The notes under the pieces were generated by a model. The model ran no database searches. It saw nothing but the letters and a program-made list of their open reading frames with translations, and was not told where the DNA came from. From NCBI GenBank assembly GCA_938015455.1, contig CALLPL010000012.1:1-54327 (forward strand): DNA of 54,327 nucleotides. The letters are read 5' to 3'. Below, in pieces: positions 41,492 through 53,137 of the stretch (position 1 is its first letter; every line of letters begins with the position of its first letter). A program made the position numbers and the translations under genes. The DNA comes from an uncultured Candidatus Altimarinota bacterium (GTDB lineage: Bacteria; Patescibacteriota; Gracilibacteria; BD1-5; UBA6164).

Positions 41492-42808
41492 TTATTCTTC
41501 TATTCTCTTAGGTTCTTGTTGTACTAAATCCCTACTTGGTTCATAAAAATCGAGATTTTCTTCTCCTGTTTTTTCGATTATGTAGTCTATGAGTTTCTCT
41601 TTTGGGACCTCTTCCTGGGTTCCAAGTTCTATATTCCGAACTTGAAAGATTCAACTTCTGGCCTCCATGACTGCAACGAGTACTACGTATTTTGCTCAGA
41701 TACGATGAGCTTTGAGCATTTGTTCTTTCATTGAAGGGGTTCAGAGTGATGTTTGCGTATTGATTCATCTTTCACGGGCTTCAAGACTGAGTGGAAAAAC
41801 TACTTTTTTTGCTTCTTCTCAGAGCTGTACAAAGTAGAGATCAATCTTATCCTTATTTTTTATTGCGATATTTTTTTCCTTGAGCAAATCAATAACATGC
41901 ATGATATCAACACTGAATCCAGCTGCTCCATAAGGTTTTGGTGATCAAAGGGTTTCAGCAAGCGCATCATATCGCCCTCATTTTCAAAGTATTTGCCCAT
42001 TTTCATATTCAAATTGCCATATTCCTCCAGTATAAAAATTTTCACTGAAAAAGAGTGTTCCATCTTCTACATATTCTATTCCCAGATCATCAAGATATCA
42101 TTTAAGGGACTCGTAATATTTTTTAGAATCTTTTTTTAGAAATTTTGAAACCACTGGAGCGCTTCCAGCTAAGATTTTATCATCCTCATCAGTCGAAAGA
42201 AAAAGTTGAAGTGGGTCTTCTTGGTAACTGATTTGAAGCTCCTTCGACATAACAGAAGTTTTATTTTCTAGAAATGCCTTGAGTTCCTCAAAGTATTTTT
42301 CCATTTCTTTTGCATTTCCATAGGTATTAATGCGAAGCTTAACTTCACTCAGCCCGATCTTTTTAAAACTTGTATACATCATGTACATACTTTGTGCATC
42401 GATGATTGGGTCAGATTCACCTATTATCTCTCATCATATAGCGTAGTATTCTTTTCTCGATCTATCTTGACGAAAACATCTCTCAATATAATAATAGTAG
42501 AGTGGTTGAAGCTCTTCGTATTTTTCATTTTCTACATACGCTCTCATAACTCAGACTGTTGCAGATGGTAGGAGCGCGACATCTACTTCATCTTTATTTT
42601 GAAAGTGATAGAGTCCATAGTGATTATTATTTTCTGGATACACCTTTCTTAAAAGGGCTGTTTCTTCTAAAAGAGGAGTTGATATACGTCTAAACCCATT
42701 TTTACGAAACTCATGACGAAAAACCTTTTTAAGGAAAGTGAGATATTTATGATCTGCCGGAAAAATATCTCGTGTTCCAGTAAGGCGGGTTTCAAGTTGA
42801 GATTCCAT
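41492..42808 (-). CDS. hisS: Histidyl-tRNA synthetase
   Basis: 438 residues, typical length. Class II motifs: TGTRDIFPADHKYL (HisRS N-terminus GTxD), GFRRISTPLLEETALL, LLPSATV (motif 2 side), ECFRQDRSRKEY-type (here CFRQDRSRKEYYAIGGE), and the His-specific GKGGRYDALAETLGSP, whose glycine before GGRYD and others are TGA. It charges tRNA-His. The start at 42808 (MESQLETR) is preferred to an upstream ATG at 42850, which adds 14 basic residues. The conserved motif glycines make it one of the best proofs of the code in this window. Confidence 0.95.
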
Positions 42809-42924
42809 ATATTTATATTTTTTTGCCACGAACTTATAGCAGTATAGCACATAAATAGCTTTTTCAAAGTTGTTTTCATTTCTTTTTTTTATACAATAAA
42901 TAAAATTATCACATAACTCTCTCT

Positions 42925-43515
42925 ATGCAAGATCTCAATCTAGCGATTTTTGAAACCCTAAACGGCCTTTCTAGTAATCCTCTTATTGCAAGCATAAGCC
43001 CTATTATAGCAGATTTTCCTATATTTTTTCTCCCTATATTTCTTTGAGGTTTATGGATATACTATACTTTTATACATCAAGAAAAAGATAATAGAGTTGA
43101 GCTCATGCATATATTTTATGCCTGTTTGATCGGTATGATACTCTCTTTCATAATAAAGTTATTTATAGATATTGATCGGCCAGAAGCCTATCTTGAGAGT
43201 ACAAAAAATATGGTATTATGAAAAATCCCTGAAAAGAGCTTCCCCTCGGATCATGCTACTATTAGTTTTGCTTTTACTATAGCACTCTTATTTACAAGTT
43301 TTCATAAGGTAGGATATATTTTTCTCCCTTTTGTAATTATTATGAATATTTCTCGAATCATAGTTGGAGTACATTGGCCTTTAGATATATTTGCGTGAAC
43401 GATACTTTGAACATGTTCAGCTATTGTATTTTTCACATATTTTAGAAGACTAAAACTTGTAAAATCTCTTGATACCCACATAATTAAATTTATGAAGTCA
43501 CTACATCTTTATTAA
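42925..43515 (+). CDS. PAP2-family membrane phosphatase (BcrC-like)
   Basis: 196 residues with five or six membrane segments. The three PAP2 motifs are present: KLFIDIDRPE (KX6RP-type), FPSDHATISFAF (PSGH-type, with PSDH) and SRIIVGVHWPLDIFAG (SRX5HXXXD). The family removes phosphate from lipid pyrophosphates; BcrC-like members recycle undecaprenyl pyrophosphate for cell-wall synthesis. That fits its place 6 bases before murG on the same strand. Exact substrate is inferred. Confidence 0.9.
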
Positions 43516-43521
43516 AATCGT

Positions 43522-44589
43522 ATGAACGAAAAACGAAAAATACTTCTCGCTGGAGGAGGAACAGGAGGGCATGCTATTCCTCTTATAGCACTTTACAATT
43601 ATTTAAATGAAACAGGTCACTATGACTTCGTTTGGTTTTGAGAAAGAGACTCTATAGAAGAAGAACTTGCCCTCGAACAAAATATAAATTTTCACGACAT
43701 CTCTACTGGTAAAATCCGTCGATATCTCGACATTAGAAATCTCTACGAACCTCTGAAAAATCTCACATGAATAGTAGAATCTCTCTACTATATACGAAAA
43801 GAAAAAATTGATTTTGTTTTCTCAAAAGGAGGATTTGTTTCTCTTCCTGTATGTATTGCAGCATGGATACTCAGAAAAAAGATCTATCTCCATGAATCAG
43901 ATTCTGTAACAGGTCTTGCAAACAAGATATGTTCTCGGCTTGCAACAAAGGTCTTTTATAGCTTTCCAAATGATGATACAGGACTTCCTTGAGAAGCTCC
44001 AGAACAAGAAAATAGTAAGCACATGTACAGCTGACACATCCTCAATCCTGAACTCCTTGATAGCGTCACAGATAGTTCTGTGGAAGAAAATGAAAATCTC
44101 TCAGTGCTCGTAATAGCGGGGAGCCAAGGATCAACTACTATTTTTGAGAATCTCCTACAAATACTTCCTGATTGTAAGGATATTAATTTTCAAGTAATAC
44201 TCTGAGACCAGAATCAGCATTTCCGAGAAGATTTCTTAAAGTTCGTAAATGTGAAAACTCATGACTTTTTAGGCCCAAGGCAACTATGAGAAATAATGAA
44301 ACGAACAGATATAGCAATAACTCGCGGAAGCTCTACTCTCTGGGAACTCTACTACTTTGGGATTCATTCTATCATTGTCCCTCATAAATCTACCTGAGGA
44401 AATCACCAATACTATAATTGACTCTACTTCAATGCAAACTTTGGATCTGACCTCCTAGACGAAGATGAAAACCTCCATCTCGAAATGTTCCGAAGACTCC
44501 AAAAATACAAGACTCTGAGGAAGTCATGACTCAACCTCGAAGGATTCTTTGATGGACTCAAAAAAATTCAGGAAGAAATAGAAGGATAA
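43522..44589 (+). CDS. murG: UDP-N-acetylglucosamine transferase MurG
   Basis: 355 residues. Glycosyltransferase family 28: N-terminal LLAGGGTGGHAIPLIAL, central KIDFVFSKGGFVSLPVCIAA and KIYLHESDSVTGLANKICS, C-terminal LVIAGSQGSTTIFE, DIAITRGSSTLWELYYFGI and VPHKSTGGNHQYYNGLYF (UDP-GlcNAc-binding). MurG adds GlcNAc to lipid I at the inner membrane face to make lipid II. Several conserved glycines (TGGNHQ, the LGD after VI) are TGA. It is 6 bases after the PAP2 gene and followed 8 bases later by a small membrane protein. Confidence 0.95.
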
Positions 44590-44597
44590 GAAAATCT

Positions 44598-44807
44598 ATG
44601 CAAAACTATACCCCCGAGCAAAGAGAATGGTTATGAAGAAGAAAGATGAAAACAACTGCTGTTATGCTTTTTTCTTTTATACTAACTATTGGGACAGGCA
44701 TATGATATGATCCTGACCCAAGTCTATTACTTATAATATCTACCTACTGTATAAATATAGTGTTTGTATGTAGCCTAATATATCTACTCATGCTTAATTC
44801 TCAATAG
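44598..44807 (+). CDS. Small membrane protein after murG
   Basis: 69 residues: soluble start MQNYTPEQREWLGRRKMK, then two hydrophobic segments (TTAVMLFSFILTIGTGIG and LLIISTYCINIVFVCSLIYL). Two TGA glycines. Family not recognised. It ends the PAP2-murG run and is followed by a terminator. Short but well placed. Confidence 0.6.
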
Positions 44808-44831
44808 GAATTAAAACTTAATTTTTCTATT

Positions 44832-44860
44832 AAAAAGAGCTTACTAATCAAGCTCTTTTT
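44832..44860 (+). terminator. Intrinsic terminator of the PAP2-murG operon
   Basis: AAAAAGAGCTT/AAGCTCTTTTT stem with seven T's, 25 bases after the stop at 44807. Confidence 0.9.
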
Positions 44861-44917
44861 TTGCGCAATAAAAATATCTATGTTACACTAAAACAATATA
44901 TATAAAAAACCTCTTTC

Positions 44918-46294
44918 ATGACTGAAAAAATCTGACAAATCCTTGATAATATCCAAGCTCAATCAACGCTTTGAAAGCTCCTGCTCCCAATGATTTGTCT
45001 ACTGTGAATAATACTATCTGTAATGGTATTTCAATGAGGGACTACTCAGACTGTCATCATTATTGCTGCCTGTCTCGGATTCTATATGGCTCTCAATATA
45101 TGAGCAAATGATGTAGCGAATAATATGGGGCCAGCTGTTGGATCAAAAGCTATTACCATAGGATGAGCTATCATTATCGCTGCTATATTTGAGGCCTCAT
45201 GAGCGATCATAGCCTGAGGAGATGTTGTGAATACTATTAAGTGATGAATTATAGATGCGTCATGAGTAGATGAACCAAAAGTCTTCATATCCATCATGCT
45301 CGCTACTCTCTTTGGTTCTGCACTCTGGATTAATATAGCCACATATACTAAAAGCCCTGTTTCAGCGACACACTCTGTTATTGGAGGACTCGTTTGAGCA
45401 TGAATTATTGCTCTGGGAGTAGACGTTATACAATGGTATAAAATAGGACAAATAGTTATGAGTTGGGTAATCTCACCAGTACTTTGAGGATCAATTGCAG
45501 CATTTCTCCTATGGAGTATCGACCACACCATTATGAAACGAGAATCTCGTCATGATGCTGCACAAATTTGGGTACCTGTATACGTTGCACTTATGTCAGG
45601 AGCGTTTTCAAGTTACCTCATACTCAAAGGACTCAAAAAAATAATTCATATTGAACCTACTATTGCCTTTGTTATCTGATGACTTTTTGCTCTCCTTACT
45701 TATATCGTTGTTAAGCAGCTGCTTGTAAAATTTTCATGACTCTTTAAGAATTCAAAAAAATCCATTAACAAACTCTTTAATCTTCCTCTTGTATTTTCTG
45801 CAGCACTTCTTTCATTCGCGCACGGAGCAAATGATGTTGCAAACGCGATAGGACCATTCGCAGCAATTTATGAAACTGTTTCTTCATGAGGAATGATATC
45901 AAGTAATGCGGGAATTCCTCTCTGGATTATGGTTATTGGAGCTCTTGGGCTCGCTATCTGACTCTGAGTATATGGTTCGACCCTTATAAAAACCGTAGGA
46001 AATGAGATCACAAAACTCAATCAAATCAGAGCCTATTGTGTCGCTCTCTCAGCTGCAATCACGGTCATTATAGCAAGTACTCTCGGACTTCCTGTGAGCT
46101 CTACTCACATTGCCATCTGAGGTATATTTGGAATAGGTCTCTTCCGTGAATGGCAAAAACGTCATGTCTGAAAAACAAAAATTTATATCGATAAATCTAT
46201 CCTCAAACAAATCATCCTCTCCTGGATCATCACTCTCCCTGTCTCAGCATTTATTGCTGGTATCAGTTATACTACGATTATATATTTTATTTAA
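44918..46294 (+). CDS. PiT-family inorganic phosphate transporter
   Basis: 458 residues with ten or more membrane segments. The two PiT signatures are visible: NIGANDVANNMGPAVGSKAI near the start and FAHGANDVANAIGPFAAI in the second half; both are the GANDVAN repeats, and the first glycine is TGA. The C-terminal part has PVSSTHIAIGGIFGIGL. PiT proteins import phosphate with H+ or Na+ (some carry sulfate). It sits before a VTC-type polyphosphate polymerase gene, which fits uptake linked to polyphosphate storage. The antisense frame 45082-45531 is only a shadow. Confidence 0.93.
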
Positions 46295-46399
46295 GAATAT
46301 TAACCTTAATAAAATCATACCTACTTAAAAATCTTATTTCGTCAAACCCTTCTTCTTCAAAACTCTTCACCTTTTCTTCACAAAAATATTTTTCTATGA

Positions 46400-46405
46400 T
46401 ATAAT
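46400..46405 (+). promoter_or_regulatory. -10-like TATAAT upstream of the VTC gene
   Basis: TATAAT, 63 bases before the ATG at 46469, in the only intergenic space between pit and the VTC gene. No good -35 is seen 16-18 bases before it. Confidence 0.4.
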
Positions 46406-46468
46406 TTTTATATAAGAGTTACTTTAAAAAATCACTCTTCAAAAATACATATTAATAAAAGGTATACT

Positions 46469-47347
46469 ATGTGATCAGCGCTCCTCTCTCGTCTCTCGAG
46501 CTTTACTGCAATCAACCTCACAGAACTGAATGCAACTGCAAGTTATTTGAAGCGTATTGATAGAAAATTTCTCCTCACAGAAAAGAAATTTCTTAAAGTA
46601 CTTGAAGACCTTTCTTGAGACTTTAGAGCACTGGAGATAGATGAAAAAAGAGTCTTTCTCTATGATAATGTCTATATGGATACTCCTGAGTACCTCTTCT
46701 ATCAGCAACATCAAGATGGAGTAAAAAATAGAACGAAAATTCGCACACGTCATTATACTGATGCTGGTGATCTTGCATTTTTTGAATATAAGCAAAAAGA
46801 AAACGGTATTACTAAGAAATTCAGGTATCAGTTCCCAGCAGAAGAACATGGAACTATGACCAAGGGGAAAAAAAGGTTCTTTGATGGAGTATATCAAAGT
46901 ATGTACGGAGAAAAAGCTCCTGATATCTCTCCTGCAATTCGTACAAAATACAATAGACTCACTCTTGTGAGTAAAGATGGGAATGAAAGACTCACAATAG
47001 ATTTTAATATAGAGACTCAGGACCTAAGAAGTAAAAAGAAAAAACTTACAAAACTCAAAAATCTCGTTATTATCGAAAGTAAGTCACTCTCAGAAAATTG
47101 CCTCAGCTGTGAGCTCATGGAAAAACATAATATTGCCAAGGCAAAAGCCTGTTCAAAGTATTCACTGTGAGTCATATACTCAGGACTTGCCGAAAAATGG
47201 AGTCACTTTAGTAAGACGCTCAAAGCAATTGGAGAGATCAGACTTGAAGTCATGAGAAATAAAAGAATTACTTCTCAAAAAGTTGAGGAAACGCTACAAG
47301 CAGATTTCAAAAAAACGAATCTCGAAGAAGTTTCTCAAACAGCATAA
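46469..47347 (+). CDS. VTC-domain protein, likely polyphosphate polymerase
   Basis: 292 residues, the catalytic VTC fold of the triphosphate tunnel superfamily. Motifs: SYLKRIDRKFLLTEKKF (the RxDxK start), LYDNVYMDTPEYLFY, RTKIRTRHYTDAG (tunnel Arg/Lys), LAFFEYKQKENGITKK (ExK), IRTKYNRLTLVSKDGNERLT, IDFN, and LVIIESKSLS (ExK near the end). In yeast Vtc4 and bacterial relatives the fold makes polyphosphate from ATP. Close to PiT and to three CYTH proteins. Start at 46469 puts MGSALLSRLSS first (TGA Gly). No membrane segment. Confidence 0.85.
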
Positions 47348-47355
47348 TCACTTTT

Positions 47356-47388
47356 AAAAAAGCTCTTCCAATTAGAAGAGCTTTTTTT
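47356..47388. terminator. Bidirectional terminator between VTC and CYTH genes
   Basis: AAAAAAGCTCTT/AAGAGCTTTTTTT stem; T-run on both sides. The stop of the minus CYTH gene (47387-47389) overlaps its end. Confidence 0.88.
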
Positions 47389-47935
47389 AATCAAAGTATG
47401 TATAGGGAATATCATAGTATTTGAAGAGTTTTCGAGATCCTCAGAGCATTTGTTTATACTCTCCTAGATCAAGCTTTTTCACCCAGTTACGAATTGTATC
47501 ACCATCCGGACCTTCTATCTCAAGAAATTCTGGGATTCATTCATAGAGATCAAAATCAAACTCCATATCCTCAAGCTTATAAGAAACTCTGTGTTTTTTC
47601 TTTTCTCTCGTTTTTTCCATCCCATATTTTTCAAGGACTTTTGCAAAACTCGTGATATCAGTTACTGGAGTTTCATGCTCATCTTTTGCATGTGCTCATT
47701 CTGATTTCTGATAACTCTTACGTTTTCTTTTAATCGTATAGATATGCTCTTCTCCCTTTTGCCTGAGTCGAAACATGCGATTGTTTGCTTCCATTTTATG
47801 ATCTGGATTATTTGGAAAATCATAATACACATCATGAATAAATCCTTCGAAACTCTTTTCTGCTCATAGATCTAGTAATTTTTTTACTATTTCGTCTTTA
47901 TTGATTTCTAGAATTTTTATTTCTTTTTCTAACAT
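47387..47935 (-). CDS. CYTH-domain protein (triphosphate tunnel metalloenzyme)
   Basis: 182 residues. The N-terminal ExExK motif is present in MLEKEIKILE. Then DVYYDFPNN, NRMFRLRQKGEEHIYTIKRK, KHRVSYKLEDMEFDFDLYEG and IPEFLEIEGPDGDTIRNWVK, the alternating charged strands that line the tunnel. CYTH enzymes hydrolyse or cyclise triphosphates (ThTPase, tripolyphosphatase, CyaB adenylate cyclase). The acidic partner DLYEGIPEFLEIE resembles CyaB-like members. Three or more TGA glycines. Same length as the next gene (47960-48508), so a paralogue pair; convergent to the VTC gene. Confidence 0.9.
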
Positions 47936-47959
47936 AGTTATATTTTACAGACTTTCTTA

Positions 47960-48508
47960 CTAATCACAATACACATAAGGAACTTTATACTTATCAAAAA
48001 TCATCCTTGAACCTCATACTAAGCGTTCTCTCCCTTCTAAAAATAACTTTCTAATCCAACTATGTATCACGTCACCTGATGGCCCCTCTATTTCTAAAAA
48101 TGTAGGGATTCCCTCATAGGTATCAAAATCAAATGCTACATTCCCAAGTTTAAACGACATCCTATGCTTTTGTTTCTTTCGAATAGGGATCATTCCTTCT
48201 TTTTTCAAAACCTTAATAAACTTACGAGTATCCGCAATAATCGTCTCATACTCTTCGTTCACTACTACTCCCTCTTCTTCCCAAAGTTCTCGTTTCTTAT
48301 TCTTCACGGTATAAATACTCTTGTCTCACTTTTGTCTCAGCCTAAAAATCTTCTGAGCTTCCTCTCTCTTATGTTCTACTCTATCAAGAAAATCATAATA
48401 GGTGTCACTTATATCCCCATCAAAAGTCATTTCTGCCCCATGTTCGATGAGCATCTCAACGACATAAGACGTGTCGACCTCAAGTATTTTTATTTCTTTT
48501 TCTAGCAT
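47960..48508 (-). CDS. CYTH-domain protein, paralogue 2
   Basis: 182 residues, the same length as its neighbour. MLEKEIKILEVDTSYVVEML (ExExK), DTYYDFLDRVEHK, QKIFRLRQKGDKSIYTVKNK, KHRMSFKLGNVAFDFDTYEG and IPTFLEIEGPSGDVIHSWIR. Only two glycines are TGA (RQKGDK and RERLVGGSR). The tunnel residues seem kept. Divergence from the neighbour is moderate, so the pair arose by an older tandem duplication. It starts 24 bases upstream of the next CYTH gene's start in the same direction. Confidence 0.9.
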
Positions 48509-48564
48509 GATTTAATTGTATCATACTTTTCCTAAAAAATAAAAAACCTGATAGGACTTTTATT

Positions 48565-49689
48565 CTATATTTTAAGAATCGAATTTTGGTGAGTATTTCA
48601 GATATTCCCGTCTTTCCATCTTACCTCTCAAGTATTATCATCTACCTCGTATTCTCTATCATAATCATCATACACCTCATATTTTCTATATATTCCCCTA
48701 GATCCTTTCGTAAATACTTCTTTATCCTCAAAACCTAATTTCTCTATAATGTTTTTGATAGCTTCATCATCATGACATTCTATTTCTACAAATTCTGGGA
48801 TCTCTTCATGGTCATATTTATCAATATCCAGCTGTGCATTAACATGCCTTCGCAAGCTTTTATCAAAATAAGATATGCTAAAAGATCTTCTATGTTTTCT
48901 CTTAGTACGCGTTTTCCTAAGACCACTTCATTCTAACATATCATAAAATATATCTGGCTTTAAAATTGGGGATTCTTTTTCATCTGATTTTCTCCTTTTT
49001 TTCGTAACTCAAGACTCATTTTTTTCCTTCTTATGCTTTCTCTTCAAAGTATACCAATATTCAATATCATTTGGTGAATAAACTTTTTTACGAATTCGAC
49101 AACTTCTCTTTCATCAGTTTGAAAGAACTTGCCTATCTAAACGAAGGTTAATATCATCATACAATTCATCAACTATATTGCATGCTCTATTTTCTATAAT
49201 TTCTAGACTTACATCTTTCTTTTTCCAATTATCAAGTGCTTCTTTACATTCTTCGTATGAAGTCTCCAATAGTTTTAACTCATTCTCTTCTTCTGCAACT
49301 TCTACATCACCTAATACTCAAATACTTTTTCAAATAAGAAATAAAGTAGAAAGTGGCTGATCCAAACAAATATTATAAATATCATGATAGTGCTGAATAT
49401 CTACTTCTATAATTTCTACATCACCAGTATTAAAGCTCAGCCTCTCTCAATTAAGTAATACCCATAGTACGCTTACTCTGGAAGTAATTTCTTCAACCAT
49501 AGCCCCAGAGAGATTAGCTCATAATAAATTCTGACGAACAGTTTCTAACCCGCTTGTAAAGTAGGATATAGATTCTAAAAACAGAATTCCTTCAATAGCT
49601 TCAATATGACATTCTAAAAAATTCCTCACATCATCAGATAACTTATTATCTAATTTTAAATCCCATAATATTGTCTCTAATATATCCAA
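48565..49689 (-). CDS. Divergent CYTH-like protein with N-terminal helical domain
   Basis: 374 residues from TTG at 49689. The C-terminal half matches the two CYTH neighbours: SCRIRKKVYSPNDIEYGYTLKR (their RLRQK...YTIKRK), KHRRSFSISYFDKSLRRHVN, EIPEFVEIECHDDEAIKNII and KGSRGIYRKYEV. The N-terminal ExExK motif is not evident, so catalysis is doubtful. The N-terminal ~200 residues are helical and acidic (SFNTGDVEIIEVDIQHYHD, LLETSYEECKEALDNWKKKD), with no known family. The exact start is uncertain: the frame stays open to 49779 (also TTG), but that would begin inside the pnp terminator. Confidence 0.65.
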
Positions 49690-49744
49690 AAGTATTCTAT
49701 TAAAATAATATTTTAATTTATAATATATAAAAAATGAAAATAAA

Positions 49745-49766
49745 AAACCCTTTTTTACAAGAGTTT
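49745..49766 (-). terminator. Intrinsic terminator of pnp
   Basis: AAACTCTT/AAGGGTTT stem (one G-T pair) followed by TTTTTTATTTT on the minus strand, 23 bases after the pnp stop. Confidence 0.75.
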
Positions 49767-49788
49767 TTACTTTTAGCAAAAATAATGA

Positions 49789-51936
49789 TTATATCTTTTT
49801 GAGTCCAATCCGTCCCTTCATGAGATCAACCTGGATAATTTCAAAATCTACTGTGTCATCCACCTTTACTACATCCTCAACATTTGTGACTCGTTCGTTA
49901 CTGAGTTTTGAGATATGTATCATTCCTGATTGTCCTTTGAACTCTACTATAGCTCCGACTCATTCTATGATTTTTACTATCTTTCACTTCCCTATGTACC
50001 CAACATCTGGGGTCCAGAGTTTTTCTTTGATATCCTCTAAGGCCTTCTTTCCCATTTCTTGAGTTGCTGCCGTAACGCTCGTTGATCCATCGTCTGCGAT
50101 AGAGAGTTTTACTCCATATTCTTTTTCGAGTCTTTGGATATTTTCTCCACCTTTTCCAATAATATCTCTGATCTTTGCTTCTGGAATTTGGATAAACATC
50201 ACGAGTGGAGCGTATGGTGAGAGCTCTGAATTTATTTCAGCTTGTACCTTGAGCATTTCTCAGAGTATATATGCTGAAGCTTCTTCTCCCTGGGCAAATG
50301 CCTGTTCAAATACTTCCATTTTTAATCCCTTGATTTTCACATCAAGCTGCATAGCTGTAATTCCCTCAGAAGTTCTAGCAACCTTGAAATCCATATCTCA
50401 AAGGAAGTCTTCTTGTGCCTGAATATCTGAAAGTATTTTGTAGTCTCCTGATGCTTCATCATAGATCATTCCCATTGCGACAGCTGAAACTGGTCTCTTG
50501 ATTGGAACCCCTGCATTCATGAGACTCATAGTAGAACCACAAACTGAAGCCATAGAGCTAGATCCATTACAGGTTGTTACCTCTGAAACCGTTCTGATCA
50601 TGTATGGAAACTCCTGCTCACTTGGGAGTACTGGTTCGAGAGCTCGCTCTGCGAGTCTCCCATGACCTACCTCTCTTCGACCAACCCCTCGCATCATACG
50701 CACTTCTCCTACAGAGTATGGTGGAAAGTTATAGTGGTGAATATATCTCTTTTCTGTTTCTGTGTACATCCCATCCACGATCATCTTATCCTCTGGTCCT
50801 CAGAGAGTACAGACATTGAGTACTTGGGTCATCCCTCTTTGAAAGAGTGCTGATCCATGAGTTCGAGGAAGGAGTCCTGTTTCTCACTTAATTTTTCGGA
50901 CTTCATTTGGAGCACGACCATCGAGTCTTCTCTCAGATTCAAGAACATTTTTTCTCATAATTTCTTTGACTCTCTTGTATACCATGGCTCCAACTCCTGA
51001 TGTATCATCTTCTTCTGTGTAGTCTCACTCCGCAAGTAAGTACTCTTCTGTCTCTTGATCAAGTCTATCGAGCGCGAGTTGAAAATCTTTTTTTCCTGTA
51101 TTATAGAGTGTTTCAAGTTTTTCTTCCGTGAGAAACGCTTGAACCTTTTCATATAAACTCACATCAGGATTATTAAGTGTCGCTTCTATTTTCGTAATTG
51201 CTCCAAACTGTTTCTCATAATCAACTACGAAATCTAGTTGCGCATTACATAGTTCTTTTACAAGACCATGAGCGTATGATAAGGCCTTGAGCATCTGCTC
51301 GTTTGTTACTTCGTTTGCCCCAGCTTCTACCATAGTGATAGCATCGAGTGTTCCAGCTACTACGAGATGAAGTTTAGCGCTTTTTTCTTCTTCGAAACTT
51401 GGATCAAATGTATAAGAATCATCTTGGTTCAAAACTATTTTTACTCCAGCAACTGGTCCTTCAAACGGTGCTCCTGCCATAAGTAAACCAAGAGATGCTG
51501 AGGTTATTCCCCAAGAACCTTGTTCTGAATTATTGTCATTTGAAAAGACGCTGCAGATAACCTGCGTATCATTGATAATTCCTTTTGGAAACATTGGCCT
51601 GATAGGTCTATCAATCATTCGAGATGTCAAGGTTGCAGCATCACTTGGACGAGCTTCTCGTTTCATGAATCTATTTCCACCTATCTTTCCTGTTGCGTAG
51701 TATTTTTCTACATAGTCTACAACAAGTGGAAAGAAGCCTGCCTGGAGATTGAGTCCTACTTCTTTTATTCCCACAGTAGTGAAAAGCATATTTCCGTTTT
51801 CGTCTGACATATTTACAGCTCCATTTGCAAAAAGTCCTATTTTTCCAGTTTCAAAACTTAATTTCTTTCCTGCGATCTCGTATGTTTTTTTAAGTGGCAT
51901 AAGATCCACTGCGTTGTTATCTGAAAGTCAGATCAT
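49789..51936 (-). CDS. pnp: Polynucleotide phosphorylase
   Basis: 715 residues, full length. First RNase PH domain: [44 protein letters not shown]. Second RNase PH domain: [70 protein letters not shown] and [23 protein letters not shown] domain: [17 protein letters not shown]1 domain at the end: [18 protein letters not shown]. PNPase degrades RNA 3' to 5' with phosphate and can add tails. With TGA as Gly the ATG at 51936 (MIGLSDNNAV) is the natural start; a standard-code start would be GTG at 51909. Confidence 0.96.
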
Positions 51937-52060
51937 AATATAATAATATGAAATAAAATATGAAATATATGAGTATCGTAAAAACTTATACTAGCCTCTC
52001 AAAAATTGAGCTTCTAAAATAAGCCTTCGATATATATATCTACAAAACTAGTATAGAAAA

Positions 52061-52090
52061 AAAAGAGTATTTTTCAATAAATACTCTTTT
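52061..52090. terminator. Bidirectional intrinsic terminator
   Basis: AAAAGAGTATTT/AAATACTCTTTT-type stem with T-runs on both strands, 15 bases after the pilin-like gene stop on the minus strand. Confidence 0.85.
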
Positions 52091-52104
52091 TTAGCTCCTT
52101 ATTT

Positions 52105-53058
52105 TTATTTAACCTTGATTCCTGCATTATGAAGTCATCCTACTTTTCCATTTATATACGAATCAACGACATTACTTGCATCAGCATTGGTGTGTTCTAG
52201 TAATCCTTGTATATTTTCCGTATCGCGAATATCAGTATTTTCATAGTATGACTGGAGATTTTTTACGAGTTCTTGTTTTCCTCTCGTTGTTGAAAGCTCT
52301 ATATTCGATCCCTCATATACGACTACTCTTGCATCGTTCTCTATTCCATGCTCAGTAATATCAGGAGTAAACTCCCAATTTTCATCTTGCAAGTCACTAT
52401 TCTTTCTATAGGTTCACGGTATTGCTTTCTTACCGTCAAACACAAGGTCAGTATCCTCAAAGATATCCTTTATATCACTATCGCTTATACTTCGTGAAAT
52501 AATAGATGGCGTCCCAAGTATAAAAATCTGTTTTTCTAAGGCCCCTATTCTCTTCGTATGAGTGAGGAACCTCCCATTATAAGTCCCTCTTATAATGCTC
52601 GAGTCATACGAAGAGAAATCTTTTGCATGGGCCTTTGCTATAAATGGTAAAAAAGAAAGTTCATACGGAGCTTCAAATATTCATCATACTTGAAACTCTT
52701 TACTCTTTTTAGATAGAGAATATGTATACTGTTGCCCTGTAAGTGGATCAACAGGAACGTTCGATAAGGTCTTCACGTCAAGATAGGAGTTCTTTCAAAA
52801 TGTTCACTGCTGCCATATTTCATCTCATTCAAATGTTACCTGAATTGGATCAACTACTCTTGGAAACTCTCCATTCTTTATTTCAGTAATACTAATAACA
52901 CTTACAATATTATTAATATCAGAAAATCTTACAGCATCTCTTGCATCTGACGACAAATGATAATATGACAGCATCCCTAAAGTTGAAAGGATTGATATAA
53001 GACCTATAACTACGAGTAATTCTACGAGAGTAAAAGCTCTTCTATATATATATTTCAT
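52105..53058 (-). CDS. Type IV pilin-like protein
   Basis: 317 residues. Prepilin N-terminus: MKYIYRRAFTLVELLVVIGL, cut before Phe, Glu at +5, hydrophobic helix to ~32. Then SDARDAVRFSDINNIVSVIS, like the pseudopilin at 4196 (SQDARNSSRISDIKNIEKAL). Later LSFLPFIAKAHAKDFSSYDS, GTYNGRFLTHTKRIG and ELVKNLQSYYENTDIRDTENI. It probably belongs to the same pilus-like or secretion fibre as the 4196 protein. The next gene (53138) shares YYENTDI and may be its partner. A few TGA glycines. Confidence 0.85.
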
Positions 53059-53137
53059 ATGAATATGATAACACTTTATATTATACGATATAATATAACT
53101 GTTTTAATAGAAAATGCAAAAACCCAGTCCTTTGAAG

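Noticed and set aside
45082-45531. 149-residue minus-strand ORF opposite the PiT gene
   Set aside because: Shadow of the membrane-transporter codons; the plus strand has clear PiT signatures.
46475-46897. 140-residue minus-strand ORF
   Set aside because: Lies opposite the VTC domain gene, whose motifs and frame are convincing.
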